From NCBI RefSeq assembly GCF_020165855.1, contig NZ_JAIUFY010000001.1, positions 186,001-250,000 of the forward strand: a DNA stretch of 64,000 nt, given 5' to 3'. The notes under the pieces were generated by a model, which worked only from the letters and a program-made list of their open reading frames with translations, ran no database searches and was not told where the DNA came from. The stretch is from Celeribacter litoreus (GTDB lineage: Bacteria > Pseudomonadota > Alphaproteobacteria > Rhodobacterales > Rhodobacteraceae). The position numbers and the translations under genes were made by a program. Shown here in pieces: positions 27,568 through 36,915 of this stretch. Each line of letters starts with the position of its first letter. The stretch's first letter is position 1.

Positions 27568-28488
27568 ATGACCCTCGCCATCCTCCTCGCGCTTCATGCT
27601 GGACGCCGCCATATCGGCGCGCAACTGAACAGCCTTGCGGACCAGACCTTTCGGGATTGGAGCCTCACAGTGGTAGATGACGGGCCTGATGATGGTGGAC
27701 GCGGACTCGTGGCGCGGTTTTCCGACTATTCGCCGCAATCGGTCTCCTATCATCGACAGACGACACGAGGATTCGCGGAGAACTTCCTCTCCGGCCTGTC
27801 CAAACTTCCTCAGGACGCGAGCGGGCTGGCATTCTGCGATCAGGATGACATCTGGTTGCCGGAAAAGCTTGGGAGGGCGACGGAAGCGCTTGCAAAAGTG
27901 CCGGAGGCGGTTCCGGCCCTCTATTGCAGCACGCGGATCGTCTGGGCCCCTGAGATTGATCTGCAAGTCACGTCACCGCCGCCACAACATGAGCCGTCCT
28001 TTCGCAATGCATTGGTCGAGAATATCGCGACGGGAAACACGATTGTCCTGAACCGCGCCGCACTTCGCCTCGCGAAGGACGTTGCACCGCTCGCGATGGA
28101 TGTCTTCGCGCATGACTGGTGGCTTTATCAACTCATCACAGGTGTCGGCGGGCGAGTGATGTTCGACCAGCGCCCCTCCCTGCTTTATCGGCAACATAGA
28201 GGCGCCGTTCTTGGCGAAGGACGCGGCATGAGAGCCGCTCTGCGCAATAAACGCAACGCTGTTCGCGGACTGTATCGGTCGCGGATTGATCACCAACTCG
28301 ACGCTTTGACGCGCATCCAGACCCTCCTCACCGGAAAAAACCGCGCCTGCCTCCAAAGATTTCAAACGGCACGGCACGATACGCGTCCGATCCAAAGGAT
28401 GTTGGCGCTCGCACGCTCCGGCGTGCATCGCCAGTCAACTGCGTCACAGGTGAGTTTTCTGGGTGGAGGCCTGATCGGCTGTGTTTGA
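27568..28488 (+). CDS. Glycosyltransferase family 2
   Basis: 306 residues with the GT-A fold: TLAILLALHAGRRHIGAQLNSLADQ at the N-terminus, SLTVVDDG near 35, and the metal/nucleotide site AFCDQDDIWLP near 90. This resembles rhamnosyl- or glucosyl-transferases of surface polysaccharide loci (WcaA type). The ATG at 27568 is preferred over a TTG at 27547. First gene of a tightly overlapping plus-strand operon running to about 32.3 kb. Confidence 0.87.
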   Translation: MTLAILLALHAGRRHIGAQLNSLADQTFRDWSLTVVDDGPDDGGRGLVARFSDYSPQSVSYHRQTTRGFAENFLSGLSKLPQDASGLAFCDQDDIWLPEKLGRATEALAKVPEAVPALYCSTRIVWAPEIDLQVTSPPPQHEPSFRNALVENIATGNTIVLNRAALRLAKDVAPLAMDVFAHDWWLYQLITGVGGRVMFDQRPSLLYRQHRGAVLGEGRGMRAALRNKRNAVRGLYRSRIDHQLDALTRIQTLLTGKNRACLQRFQTARHDTRPIQRMLALARSGVHRQSTASQVSFLGGGLIGCV

Positions 28489-29674
28489 AGCACAAAAACC
28501 CCACCGGCTCCTCTTGCTTGGCGGCGCGGGAGAGGCCTCCGGCGTTCCGCGGCACATCGTGGATCTCTGCGGGGCTCTAAAGGACGATGTCCTAATCACT
28601 GTCCTTTCCGACCGAAATCGCGGTGGCTATGACGCGATTGATGCCATGGGGATCGAACGGCGCGAGATTGAGGGCCTGTCGACGTCCTATCATATCGGTA
28701 GATGCACGAAGGTGGTCTCCGCATTGCACACCGAAATAAAAGCGGGCGGCTATGATCTTGTTTGGGCGCATGCCCGTATGCCCGTTCTCCTCCTTCGCCT
28801 GATGGGGCCCTGGCTTCCTGCGAGCATGCGGCGCACGATTACATTCCACGGTCTGCCGTTTTCGACTGGCCACCCTCGCGCCCATCGCATGGGCTCCCTC
28901 CTTCTGGAGCGGGCGCTCGCACGCATTGGGACGGTCGACGCAGTGTTCTTGAGCCGAGCTCAGAGGGATCATTACATCTCGCGTGTGGGCACGACGTCTA
29001 ACATCCGGCCTCATGTTCTGGGAAATTCTTCATTCATTGGCGCACCCGGCATATCTCCAAGGCCAAAGGGCGAAATCCGTCTCATCATGACGGCGCGGCA
29101 TAGCTATCAGAAAAACCTACCTGCCGCCGCGCGGCTGTTCGCGCACCTTCCGCACGAGTTCCGGCTCGATATTTATGGGCACGGAACGCAGGATGACGAC
29201 CTCCGCGCTGCCTTCCGACGCGAGCTCAGTGAGACCGCGTTCCAAAGGGTTCGTTTTCTAGGCCAAACATCAGACGTCCGCGCCGCCCTGGAGACTGCGG
29301 ATGGCTACCTTTTGACGAGCCGCTACGAAGGTCTTCCGATTGGCGCGATTGAGGCGATGGAGGCCGGTCTCCCCTGCGCGCTGCCAGCAATCGAAAGCAC
29401 GCGCGATTTGTGCCGACATAACCCGTATTCCGCCGCCTTGCCGTTGCAGTCGCCGAAACCGGCGGCAGACCGGATCGTCGCGATGATGCAGCGCTTCAAA
29501 GCAGACGAACTCACGGCGCGGCATGAGATTCGTGCGGCGTGGCGTCACCATTACGCGCCGGAGCAATGGCGGACTGACGCCCGAGCACTCTTCGGCCGCC
29601 TGATCGACGCGCCACCGTCACAGCAGTCGCTGTTTATGCACAAAGCATCGGCGACGGAGGCGCACCCGATATGA
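28481..29674 (+). CDS. Glycosyltransferase family 4
   Basis: 397 residues, GTG start overlapping the previous gene by eight bases. GT-B features: LLLGGAGEASGVPRHIVDL with the glycine-rich acceptor loop at the N-terminus, IRLIMTARHSYQKNLPAAARLF near 200, and the donor site SRYEGLPIGAIEAMEAGLP near 285 with the E-x7-E pair. Adds a sugar to the capsule or lipid-linked chain; the specificity is unknown. Confidence 0.9.
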   Translation: MFEAQKPHRLLLLGGAGEASGVPRHIVDLCGALKDDVLITVLSDRNRGGYDAIDAMGIERREIEGLSTSYHIGRCTKVVSALHTEIKAGGYDLVWAHARMPVLLLRLMGPWLPASMRRTITFHGLPFSTGHPRAHRMGSLLLERALARIGTVDAVFLSRAQRDHYISRVGTTSNIRPHVLGNSSFIGAPGISPRPKGEIRLIMTARHSYQKNLPAAARLFAHLPHEFRLDIYGHGTQDDDLRAAFRRELSETAFQRVRFLGQTSDVRAALETADGYLLTSRYEGLPIGAIEAMEAGLPCALPAIESTRDLCRHNPYSAALPLQSPKPAADRIVAMMQRFKADELTARHEIRAAWRHHYAPEQWRTDARALFGRLIDAPPSQQSLFMHKASATEAHPI

Positions 29675-30969
29675 CGCTGGATGCGCACCCATCGCCCTCG
29701 CGCGCCGGGCAACGAGAAGCAAATCAGGCGAAGCGACGCAAACGTGCGGAGCGGGCAAAGCAGCGCGCACTGCGTGAGGAGAAAGAAGAGCGTCGCGAGA
29801 CAGGTCGCATGCAGGCGGAGGCCCTGCTTCATACTGCGTTCACGCCGGAACTTGACGCGACCGTCGCAAAAGCGAGTCTCAAACCGCGTCACAAGGGACT
29901 CTTGTGGAGTTTCCTGCTCACCGTTGTCACTCCCATCCTCTGCGCCGCGCTCTACCTCTATACCGCAGCGGCAGATCAATACGCATCCCGCACGGCCTTC
30001 TCCGTCAGGAAGCAAGAGATGAACTCCGCTGTCGAAATCCTCGGCGGGTTCACGCAGCTGTCGGGGTCCAGCACGAACGACGCGGACGTCATCAACAGCT
30101 ACATCACGTCGCAGGAACTGGTTGAAACCCTCGCGACGACCGTAGATTTAAGGGACCGCTTCGCCACGACGCACGCGACGGACCCCGTTTTCTCCCTGTC
30201 CCCCACGGCGACAATTGAAGACCTCGTCCGCTACTGGAATCGGGCGCTCCACGTCTCCTATTCGAACTCCGAAGGGATTATCGCGCTCGAACTCACAGCC
30301 TTCACGCCGGAGGACGCGCAGATCATTCTGGAGCAGGTGATCGTGCAGAGCACCGACCTAATCAACGAAATCAACCGCAGCGCCCGCGAGGACCAAATCC
30401 GGTTCGCGCGTGAGGAACTCGACAAGTCCGTCGCGCGCCTTCGCGAAGCCCGGATCGCGATGTCAGAATTTCGGAGCACAAACCGCCTGATCGATCCGTC
30501 GGCCGATATTCAGGGACAAATGGGGGTGATCAATTCACTCGAACAGGAACTCGCCAGTACGATGATCGAGCTGGACCTCATCTCGGTCAAAGACGGCTCC
30601 ACAAGCCCTCGAACAGAGCAGTTCCGTCGTAAAATCAAAGCTATAGAAGCCCGCATCGCGGATGAGCGCACCAACATGGCGTCACCCGATCAGGCGGGAC
30701 TTGCGCGCGTGGTCGGCATGTATGAGGGGCTGCTGATCGACACCGAATTTGCGACAGAGGCCTATAAATCATCCCTCGCAGCCTATGACGCCGCGCTGGC
30801 GGAGGCCCAGCGGCAAAACCGATACCTCGCGATCCACGTGCATCCGACACGTGCGGAATCGGCAGAATATCCCCGTCGCGTTCTCATTCTAAGCTTGGCC
30901 GGGGCATTTCTGCTTTTGCTCTGGGTCTTGGGCGTTCTCGTCGCCTATGCGGTGCGGGATCGGGGGTGA
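29671..30969 (+). CDS. Capsule polysaccharide export inner-membrane protein, KpsE/BexC-like
   Basis: 432 residues. Basic, charged cytosolic N-terminus (about 1-70, many Arg/Lys/Glu), one membrane helix at about 78-97 (LLTVVTPILCAALYLYTAA), a large periplasmic part with coiled-coil stretches (about 235-340) and a second helix at about 405-428. This matches the polysaccharide co-polymerase class 3 that links the KpsMT ABC transporter to the outer-membrane channel. The ATG overlaps the preceding stop (ATGA), and its own TGA overlaps the GTG of kpsT. Confidence 0.88.
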   Translation: MTLDAHPSPSRAGQREANQAKRRKRAERAKQRALREEKEERRETGRMQAEALLHTAFTPELDATVAKASLKPRHKGLLWSFLLTVVTPILCAALYLYTAAADQYASRTAFSVRKQEMNSAVEILGGFTQLSGSSTNDADVINSYITSQELVETLATTVDLRDRFATTHATDPVFSLSPTATIEDLVRYWNRALHVSYSNSEGIIALELTAFTPEDAQIILEQVIVQSTDLINEINRSAREDQIRFAREELDKSVARLREARIAMSEFRSTNRLIDPSADIQGQMGVINSLEQELASTMIELDLISVKDGSTSPRTEQFRRKIKAIEARIADERTNMASPDQAGLARVVGMYEGLLIDTEFATEAYKSSLAAYDAALAEAQRQNRYLAIHVHPTRAESAEYPRRVLILSLAGAFLLLLWVLGVLVAYAVRDRG

Positions 30970-31634
30970 AGATGGTTCGCTTTGATCACGTCTCAAAGGG
31001 CTATCGGACCACGCAGGGTCAAGAAAAGGTAATCTTGGCGAACTGCGCCTTTTCGTTCCCAAGCGGCAAGAAAACTGGCCTCCTCGGGCGAAACGGCGCG
31101 GGCAAATCGACGGTTTTGAAAATCATTGCGGGAACTCAAACGCCCGATGACGGGCGCGTTGTTCGGGATGGCAGCGTCTCTTGGCCGATCGGTTACGCCG
31201 GTAGCTTTCACCGCGATCTGACTGGCGCGCAAAACACCCGCTTTATTGCCCGCGTCTATGGTGTGGATACAGATGCGCTTTGCGATTTCGTGCGCGAGTT
31301 CTCCGAATTGGGGGCCTATTTCGACCACCCTTTGCGCAACTACTCATCCGGAATGCGGGCACGGCTCGCCTTCGGGGTCTCCATGGGGATTCAGTTTGAT
31401 ACCTATCTCGTCGACGAAGTGACCTCGGTCGGGGACGCACGATTTCGCCAGAAATGCGCGGATGTGTTTGAAACGCGCCTGAAAGACGCCGCCGCAATTA
31501 TCGTCTCGCATTCCCTGAAAATGATCGCCGAGACCTGCGACATGATCGCAGTCCTCGATCAGGGCCGGTTGCTGCGCTTCGACGACGTCGAAGAAGGCAT
31601 CGGATTTCACGAGCGCAGCATGCAAGTCGGATGA
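30966..31634 (+). CDS. kpsT: Capsule polysaccharide ABC transporter ATP-binding protein, KpsT-like
   Basis: 222 residues. Walker A in GLLGRNGAGKSTVLK near residue 40, a short signature YSSGMRARLAFGVSM near 128, Walker B in FDTYLVDEVTSVGD near 148, and the switch His in IIVSHSLKM. The modified signature and the lack of a typical Q-loop neighbourhood are characteristic of the KpsT/Wzt group. Energises export of the polymer with a KpsM-type permease; two candidates are in the window (33313 and 48178). In operon with the KpsE-like gene. Confidence 0.92.
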   Translation: MKMVRFDHVSKGYRTTQGQEKVILANCAFSFPSGKKTGLLGRNGAGKSTVLKIIAGTQTPDDGRVVRDGSVSWPIGYAGSFHRDLTGAQNTRFIARVYGVDTDALCDFVREFSELGAYFDHPLRNYSSGMRARLAFGVSMGIQFDTYLVDEVTSVGDARFRQKCADVFETRLKDAAAIIVSHSLKMIAETCDMIAVLDQGRLLRFDDVEEGIGFHERSMQVG

Positions 31635-31669
31635 CGCAACACATCCCCATTCCCTCAAAGGAGCCATTC

Positions 31670-32311
31670 ATGTTCACCACCTCCCTCAGCCTCTTTGACC
31701 ACGCCCCGAAAGGGAAACGCTCTATCGTCTGCCTCGGGACACCGCGCGGCGGGACGAGCATGGTGGCCGGTGCGATTGCCGGACTTGGGGTGCATATGGG
31801 GACGAATTTGCCGGTGAACGTGGAGGATGATCTCTTCAACCCGGATGTGTTCGGGAGTGACGGGCCGGAATTTATCGAACAGGTCTCGACAGAAATCGCG
31901 CACCGATCTGCGATACATGATGTCTGGGGTTGGAAATATCCACGTGCCTCGCGGTATCTGCCCAAGGTCGCGCACCTTCTCCCGTCCCCACGTCTCGTCG
32001 TGGTTTTCCGCGATCCGGTGCCCGCCGCAATCCGCACAGCACGGCGGAATTCTCAGGCAAACGCGATCCGGGCGACCGTCGCTGGGAAGCTTCGATCCGA
32101 ATTGCAGAACCTGAACATGTGTTTTGAACTCGGCTATCCGACGCTGCTCGTGTCTTTCGAAAAGGCCCAAGCGCATCCGGAGGCTTTCCTCGAAGATCTG
32201 TCCGCTTTTACAGGCATGCCAGTCCCGGACAACGTGTCTCCCATTCTCGATTTCATGACCCCTGGCAGCTATAAGGACGTCTCAACCCTATTTACCCAGC
32301 CTGTGATGTGA
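31670..32311 (+). CDS. P-loop sulfotransferase-like protein
   Basis: 213 residues. The PAPS 5'-phosphosulfate loop appears as CLGTPRGGTSMVAGAIAGLG near residue 20, and the 3'-phosphate region as VVVFRDPVPAAIRTA near 115, as in small sulfotransferases of polysaccharide loci. It may transfer sulfate from PAPS to a capsule sugar. The ATG at 31670 is preceded by AAAGGAG at the ideal distance, so it is preferred over 31631, which overlaps kpsT. Its stop is two bases from that of the convergent sulfotransferase gene. Confidence 0.75.
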   Translation: MFTTSLSLFDHAPKGKRSIVCLGTPRGGTSMVAGAIAGLGVHMGTNLPVNVEDDLFNPDVFGSDGPEFIEQVSTEIAHRSAIHDVWGWKYPRASRYLPKVAHLLPSPRLVVVFRDPVPAAIRTARRNSQANAIRATVAGKLRSELQNLNMCFELGYPTLLVSFEKAQAHPEAFLEDLSAFTGMPVPDNVSPILDFMTPGSYKDVSTLFTQPVM

Positions 32312-32313
32312 CG

Positions 32314-33177
32314 TCAGGAGTGCCAGCTGTCAGGCACGGCAAGGCCTGTCTTCTCGACTTCGGAGATGATGCGCTTGATGTCCTTGGCAAAGAGGTCGGG
32401 GAAGAATGCGGGCATCTTGCGGGAGACGCCCTCATTTACCCGCCGGTCCAAAAGCGCCTGCGGGTAGTCGAAATGATCGACGTTCAGGAAGTCCTCAATC
32501 CGGCGCAACGTGCCACGCTGATCGGCGTGCAGGTCTTCGAAGAACAAGAACATGCGCGTTTCGGCCGCCAGTCCGCCCTCCATCGCACGTAGCGCCGCGC
32601 CGTATTCGGCGTTTTTCCAGATAAAGGGCTGTTTCGCGAAATTCCGAAACTCAGTTGGAGACCACTGATCGAGCTTTTCGAGCTCGTTTGTCACCTGAAG
32701 ATGGAATTTGACGTGACTCCAGAGCCGTTTGACCGGATGCCGCATGGTGTAGAGCACGCGCAGATGCCGCGCGGACCGCGAGACTTTTCGCCACGCCGCC
32801 TCGTCGAGCAGCGCGTTCAGATTTGAGAACTCACAGCAGTATTTCTGACGCCCGCGAAAGGCGAAGAGATTCTTGAACCAGAGATCATCCACCGGACCAT
32901 CGAGATAGTTCGCCGCCCAGCGCACCCGCTGCCGCAAACTCGGTGCGTGGGCCAGTTTCGGGTCGAATCTCAGATACTTTTTGTGCGCATTCTCCAATCT
33001 TCGCCGGTCATCAAGAACGCGATCCCCGCTATAAGCGTGGTAGAAATAGTGGATCTCCTTCTCAAAGCTGAAATAGAGATCGGGATGTTGGCTCATCACC
33101 TGAAACAACCACGTTGTTCCCGCCTTCATCGCGCCGGCCGCAACGAACAGATGCTCGAATTGTGGTGTCTCATTCAT
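32314..33177 (-). CDS. Sulfotransferase domain protein (heparan-sulfotransferase-like)
   Basis: 287 residues. The 5'-PSB loop is VAAGAMKAGTTWLFQVMSQH near residue 12, followed by the KEIHYFYHAY segment typical of carbohydrate sulfotransferases; the 3'-PB motif is VLYTMRHPVKRLWSHVKFH near 130. Transfers sulfate from PAPS to a sugar hydroxyl or amine. The open frame runs back to 33282, but ATG 33177 starts just before the conserved domain. It sits in opposite orientation between the kpsT part and the kpsM-like gene. Confidence 0.88.
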   Translation of the reverse strand: MNETPQFEHLFVAAGAMKAGTTWLFQVMSQHPDLYFSFEKEIHYFYHAYSGDRVLDDRRRLENAHKKYLRFDPKLAHAPSLRQRVRWAANYLDGPVDDLWFKNLFAFRGRQKYCCEFSNLNALLDEAAWRKVSRSARHLRVLYTMRHPVKRLWSHVKFHLQVTNELEKLDQWSPTEFRNFAKQPFIWKNAEYGAALRAMEGGLAAETRMFLFFEDLHADQRGTLRRIEDFLNVDHFDYPQALLDRRVNEGVSRKMPAFFPDLFAKDIKRIISEVEKTGLAVPDSWHS

Positions 33178-33312
33178 ATCGGTCCGCTCACTTTCCGCGA
33201 AGTTGTTAACGGTTTGAAAAGGCGGAATTGCTATTCCGTCCCCATCATCGTCGTGAATGGTTGACGAACCGTTGCGGCGCATCCGAGAAGCGGCAAAAAG
33301 GATTAAAACCGG

Positions 33313-34104
33313 ATGATGCGAGACAGGTGCGCCCCAAGTTCATGGGTCACTTTCCGCGTGATTTTCGCGTTGATCCTGCGCGAGATCAGTACGACCTATG
33401 GGCGATCGCCGGGCGGATATATATGGGCCATTCTCGAACCTGTGCTCGGGATTGCCCTACTGACGATCATCTTCTCGCTGTTTCTACGGGCGCCGCCGCT
33501 CGGGGAGAGTTTTCCACTCTTCTATGCGACCGGAATTCTGCCCTTCACCCTCTACAGTGACGTCTCAAACAAAATCTCGCGGTCGATTTCCTTTTCGCGC
33601 CCCCTGCTCTTTTACCCGCGGGTCACGTTTCTTGATGCGATCCTCGCGCGGGCGATACTCGCGACCCTGACTTCGGTGACTGTCATGGGGATTATCCTTT
33701 GCGCCATCGTGATGTTGGAAGGGATCGACCTAAGACTCGACCCGATGCTTCTCGGTCTCGGAATAGCGATGCCAATCGCGTTGGGGTTTGGGATCGGATC
33801 CCTGAACGCACTGCTCTTCGCAATCGCACCCGCATGGGAACGCGTTTGGGCCATTCTCAACCGGCCAATGTTCCTAATTTCCGGAATCTTCTACCTGTTT
33901 ACGAGCCTACCGGAAGCCATTCAGAAACTCCTCTGGTTCAACCCGCTGATCCACATCACAGGGGCCCTGCGTGGCGCGCTATATGACCGATATCAGCCGG
34001 ACTATGTCTCGCCGAGCTACGTGTTTCTCTTGAGCCTCATCTTCGCGGTGCTCGGCATTCTTTTTCTGAAACGTTTCAATAAGCTCATTCTCAACGATCT
34101 CTAG
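33313..34104 (+). CDS. kpsM: Capsule polysaccharide ABC-2 permease, KpsM-like
   Basis: 263 residues, six hydrophobic segments, with the ABC-2 transporter pattern REISTTYGRSPGGYIWAILEP near residue 23 and the late WFNPLIHITGALRGALY near 210, both standard for KpsM/BexB. Forms the membrane channel with KpsT. AAAAGGA precedes the tandem ATG codons at 33313/33316. Separated from kpsT by the inverted sulfotransferase gene, so it likely has its own promoter. Confidence 0.92.
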   Translation: MMRDRCAPSSWVTFRVIFALILREISTTYGRSPGGYIWAILEPVLGIALLTIIFSLFLRAPPLGESFPLFYATGILPFTLYSDVSNKISRSISFSRPLLFYPRVTFLDAILARAILATLTSVTVMGIILCAIVMLEGIDLRLDPMLLGLGIAMPIALGFGIGSLNALLFAIAPAWERVWAILNRPMFLISGIFYLFTSLPEAIQKLLWFNPLIHITGALRGALYDRYQPDYVSPSYVFLLSLIFAVLGILFLKRFNKLILNDL

Positions 34105-34191
34105 AGCGGCGTTCCGCCTGTGTCACTTGCTCCGCACGCGCAGAGGGCTTATGTCCCTTTTTAAAAGCGAGCTGAGCGTAAAGGGTGCCCG

Positions 34192-34803
34192 ATGGCAAAT
34201 TTTCTCTACAAAAACGACCTGCCGGACGATCTCGACCTCGGGCCGATTGTTGCAATCGACTGTGAGACCATGGGCCTCAACCCGCATCGGGACCGTTTGT
34301 GCCTCGTGCAGATGTCCGGTGGCGATGGCAACGCCCATCTCGTACAGATCGAACGCGGTCAAACCGAGGCCCCGAACCTGTGCAAGATGCTCGCGGATCC
34401 GAATGTCCTCAAGCTCTTCCATTTTGGCCGCTTCGACATCGCCGCAATGTATCACACCTTTGGCACGCTCGCCGCGCCAGTGTATTGCACCAAAATCGCG
34501 TCGAAACTCGTGCGGACCTTTACCGACCGTCACGGTCTCAAGAACCTGCTCGATCAATTGCTGAAGGTCGATATCTCGAAATATCAGCAAATGAGTGATT
34601 GGGGCGCAGAGGAGCTGACGACCGCGCAGCTCGATTATGCCGCGTCCGACGTGCTCTATCTTCATCAGCTTCGCGAGAAACTCGACGTGATGCTCGAACG
34701 CGAAGGCCGCACCGAGATCGCACAGGCCTGTTTCGACTTCCTGCCCACACGGGCGAAGCTCGATCTCGCTGGCTGGCCCGAAACTGATATTTTCTCTCAC
34801 TGA
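34192..34803 (+). CDS. rnd: Ribonuclease D, short form
   Basis: 203 residues. It has the DEDD exonuclease motifs: IVAIDCETMGLN near residue 17 (Asp, Glu), LFHFGRFDIAAM near 82, and the Exo III motif LDYAASDVLYLHQL near 148 (Tyr, Asp). It lacks the HRDC domains of E. coli RNase D, as usual in Alphaproteobacteria. Trims tRNA and other RNA 3' ends. Begins a long plus-strand block with kdsD; AAGGG lies six bases before the ATG. Confidence 0.93.
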   Translation: MANFLYKNDLPDDLDLGPIVAIDCETMGLNPHRDRLCLVQMSGGDGNAHLVQIERGQTEAPNLCKMLADPNVLKLFHFGRFDIAAMYHTFGTLAAPVYCTKIASKLVRTFTDRHGLKNLLDQLLKVDISKYQQMSDWGAEELTTAQLDYAASDVLYLHQLREKLDVMLEREGRTEIAQACFDFLPTRAKLDLAGWPETDIFSH

Positions 34804-34813
34804 CGAGGCCACC

Positions 34814-35776
34814 ATGAGCGAACAAGCTACGTTCATCGAAACCGCCCGCCGTGTGATCGGCCAAGAGGCGGAAGCGCTCGGGTTTCTCTCGGAAAGCCTT
34901 GGTGCCGAATTCAACGCGGCGGTCGAGATGATCCTCGCCGCCCGCGGCCGGACCATTGTCACCGGAATGGGGAAATCGGGCCACATTGCGCGCAAGATTG
35001 CCGCGACGCTCGCCTCGACAGGCACGCCCGCGCACTTCGTCCATCCGGCCGAAGCCAGCCACGGCGACCTCGGTATGATCGGGAGCGATGATGTATGTCT
35101 GGTCCTGTCGAACTCGGGTGAGACCCCGGAACTCGCAGACCTGATCGCCTATACCCGCCGCTTCAACATCCCGATGATCGGCGTCGCATCGAACCCCGAT
35201 AGCTCGCTCATCCGCGCCTGCGATGTGGCTCTCATCCTGCCGAAAGCCGCCGAAGCCTGCGGTCACGGGATTGTTCCGACGACCTCGACGACGATGACCC
35301 TTGCGCTCGGGGATGCCATTGCTGTCGCGCTCATGGAGCACCGCTCCTTTACTGCGGACAATTTCCGCGTTCTGCATCCGGGCGGCAAACTCGGGTCCCG
35401 CCTGACAAAAGTCAGCGATCTCATGCACCGCGATATGCCTTTGGTGACGACGGAGACGCCGATGCGTGCGACGCTCGACGTGATATCCGCGAAGGGTTAC
35501 GGCGTCGTTGGTGTCACGGACAGCGATGGCAAGCTGATCGGGATCATCACCGACGGCGATTTGCGGCGCCATATCGACGGGCTTTTGGAAAAGAGCGCGG
35601 GCGATATCATGACGCAGAATCCGATGACCGTTTCCGCCGATGCACTCGCTGAAAGGGCCCTGTCGCGCATGGATGAACGGGCCATCACCTGCTTGTTCGT
35701 GAGAGACGCAGACCATCCGGATCGTCCCTGCGGCATTCTGAAGATTCAGGACTGTCTGCGAGCCGGAGTGATGTAA
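34814..35776 (+). CDS. kdsD: Arabinose-5-phosphate isomerase (KpsF/GutQ family)
   Basis: 320 residues. SIS domain at about 30-175 with GRTIVTGMGKSGHIARKIAATL and the S-x-S type loop LSNSGETPE, then two CBS domains (about 205-320) with TDSDGKLIGIITDGDLRR. Interconverts ribulose-5-phosphate and arabinose-5-phosphate, the first committed step to Kdo for lipid A core and for Kdo-linked capsules. Ten bases downstream of rnd, ten upstream of lptC, so one operon. Confidence 0.96.
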   Translation: MSEQATFIETARRVIGQEAEALGFLSESLGAEFNAAVEMILAARGRTIVTGMGKSGHIARKIAATLASTGTPAHFVHPAEASHGDLGMIGSDDVCLVLSNSGETPELADLIAYTRRFNIPMIGVASNPDSSLIRACDVALILPKAAEACGHGIVPTTSTTMTLALGDAIAVALMEHRSFTADNFRVLHPGGKLGSRLTKVSDLMHRDMPLVTTETPMRATLDVISAKGYGVVGVTDSDGKLIGIITDGDLRRHIDGLLEKSAGDIMTQNPMTVSADALAERALSRMDERAITCLFVRDADHPDRPCGILKIQDCLRAGVM

Positions 35777-35785
35777 AATCGGATC

Positions 35786-36385
35786 ATGACTCGCTACGAC
35801 AACAGCTACTCACGTTTTGTCGCCTTCGCAAAAGTTGTCTTGCCACTCGCAAGCCTCGCCATTTTGGCGACTCTGTTTCTCTTTGCGCGTGGCCGTGATT
35901 TAGGTCTGTCGATTCCCTACGCTGAAGTTGATCTCGAAACGCTCGCGCGGGAACAGCGGCTCGAAGGGCCAGCGTTCTCGACAGTGACCGCGGACGGTGC
36001 CGAACTCACATTGTCCGCTGCTGTCGTGCGCCCCGACCTGTCGGCAGTCAATGTCGTGAATTCCTCTGATATCAGAGGGAGCCTCCGGTTTCCTGAGAGC
36101 GGTGCGGTCACGCTCGCCGCGGATGCAGGTGTGATTGATGGTCCGAGCCAGATTGCAGAGCTGTCGGGTCATGTGAATGTGGTCACAACAACCGGATACG
36201 ACATCAATACCGAACGCGTTGCTGCACAGCTTGATGTCTCAAAGATCGAGAGCCCCGGAGAGGTGAACGCCATCGGCCCCGTCGGAAGTCTCACGGCCGG
36301 TTCGATGGAACTCTCGCAAGATACCGAGAGCGGTAATTACCTTCTTGTTTTCAAGAAGGGCGTGAAGCTGGTATATCAGCCCTGA
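35786..36385 (+). CDS. lptC: LPS export protein LptC
   Basis: 199 residues. One N-terminal membrane helix (about 10-34) anchors a periplasmic beta-jellyroll domain with ELSGHVNVVTTTGYDINTERV, the LptC/YrbK pattern. In the Lpt bridge it accepts LPS from LptB2FG and passes it to LptA. Located between kdsD and lptA; its TGA overlaps an ATG of the next frame by one base. Confidence 0.9.
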   Translation: MTRYDNSYSRFVAFAKVVLPLASLAILATLFLFARGRDLGLSIPYAEVDLETLAREQRLEGPAFSTVTADGAELTLSAAVVRPDLSAVNVVNSSDIRGSLRFPESGAVTLAADAGVIDGPSQIAELSGHVNVVTTTGYDINTERVAAQLDVSKIESPGEVNAIGPVGSLTAGSMELSQDTESGNYLLVFKKGVKLVYQP

Positions 36386-36405
36386 TGGTTTTAAGGAGTG
36401 CGCCC

Positions 36406-36915
36406 GTGGCCCTAATTCGCAAGCATTTTTCGACTTTGGCGCTCGCGCTCGCGTTCAGTTTTTCCACGGCCCCGGCTCTCTATGCGCAAAGCTCCGAAAT
36501 CGCGTTTGGCGGCGTCACGCATGACAGTTCTCAACCGATCGAAATCGCGTCCGACGAATTGAGCGTCGACCAGGCAACCGGCGAGGCCACGTTCTCCGGA
36601 GATGTTGAAATTCTTCAGGGCACGCTGACCCTGACGTCCCAACTCGTTCAGGTCGTCTACGCAGAGGACAGTCAAGCGATTGCACGACTCATTGCATCTG
36701 GTGGCGTGACCGTTTCCGACTCGGGAGACTTTGTTGAGGCCTCCAACGCGGAATATGACCTCGAATCAGGCAACATCACACTCACTGGGAATGTGCTCCT
36801 CACACAGCGCGGCAGCGCGATGTCCGGTCAGAAACTCGTTCTGAACCTCGAGACGGGCACAGGCCGCATGGACGGGCGCGTGAAGACAATCCTGCAGACC
36901 GGAACGAACCAATGA
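36406..36915 (+). CDS. lptA: LPS transport periplasmic protein LptA
   Basis: 169 residues with a signal peptide ending near APALYAQS. The mature part has the OstA-like repeats PIEIASDELSVDQATGEATFSGDVEILQG and GNITLTGNVLLTQ. Bridges the periplasm for LPS transport. The GTG at 36406 is chosen because AAGGAG lies eight bases upstream and the signal peptide starts there; an ATG at 36385 overlaps the lptC stop. Confidence 0.9.
   Translation: MALIRKHFSTLALALAFSFSTAPALYAQSSEIAFGGVTHDSSQPIEIASDELSVDQATGEATFSGDVEILQGTLTLTSQLVQVVYAEDSQAIARLIASGGVTVSDSGDFVEASNAEYDLESGNITLTGNVLLTQRGSAMSGQKLVLNLETGTGRMDGRVKTILQTGTNQ

Noticed and set aside
33178-33282. N-terminal extension of the sulfotransferase gene to 33282
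   Set aside because: The extra 35 residues (low-complexity Asp/Gly, then Pro/Phe) are not domain-like and the conserved PAPS loop is positioned correctly from 33177.
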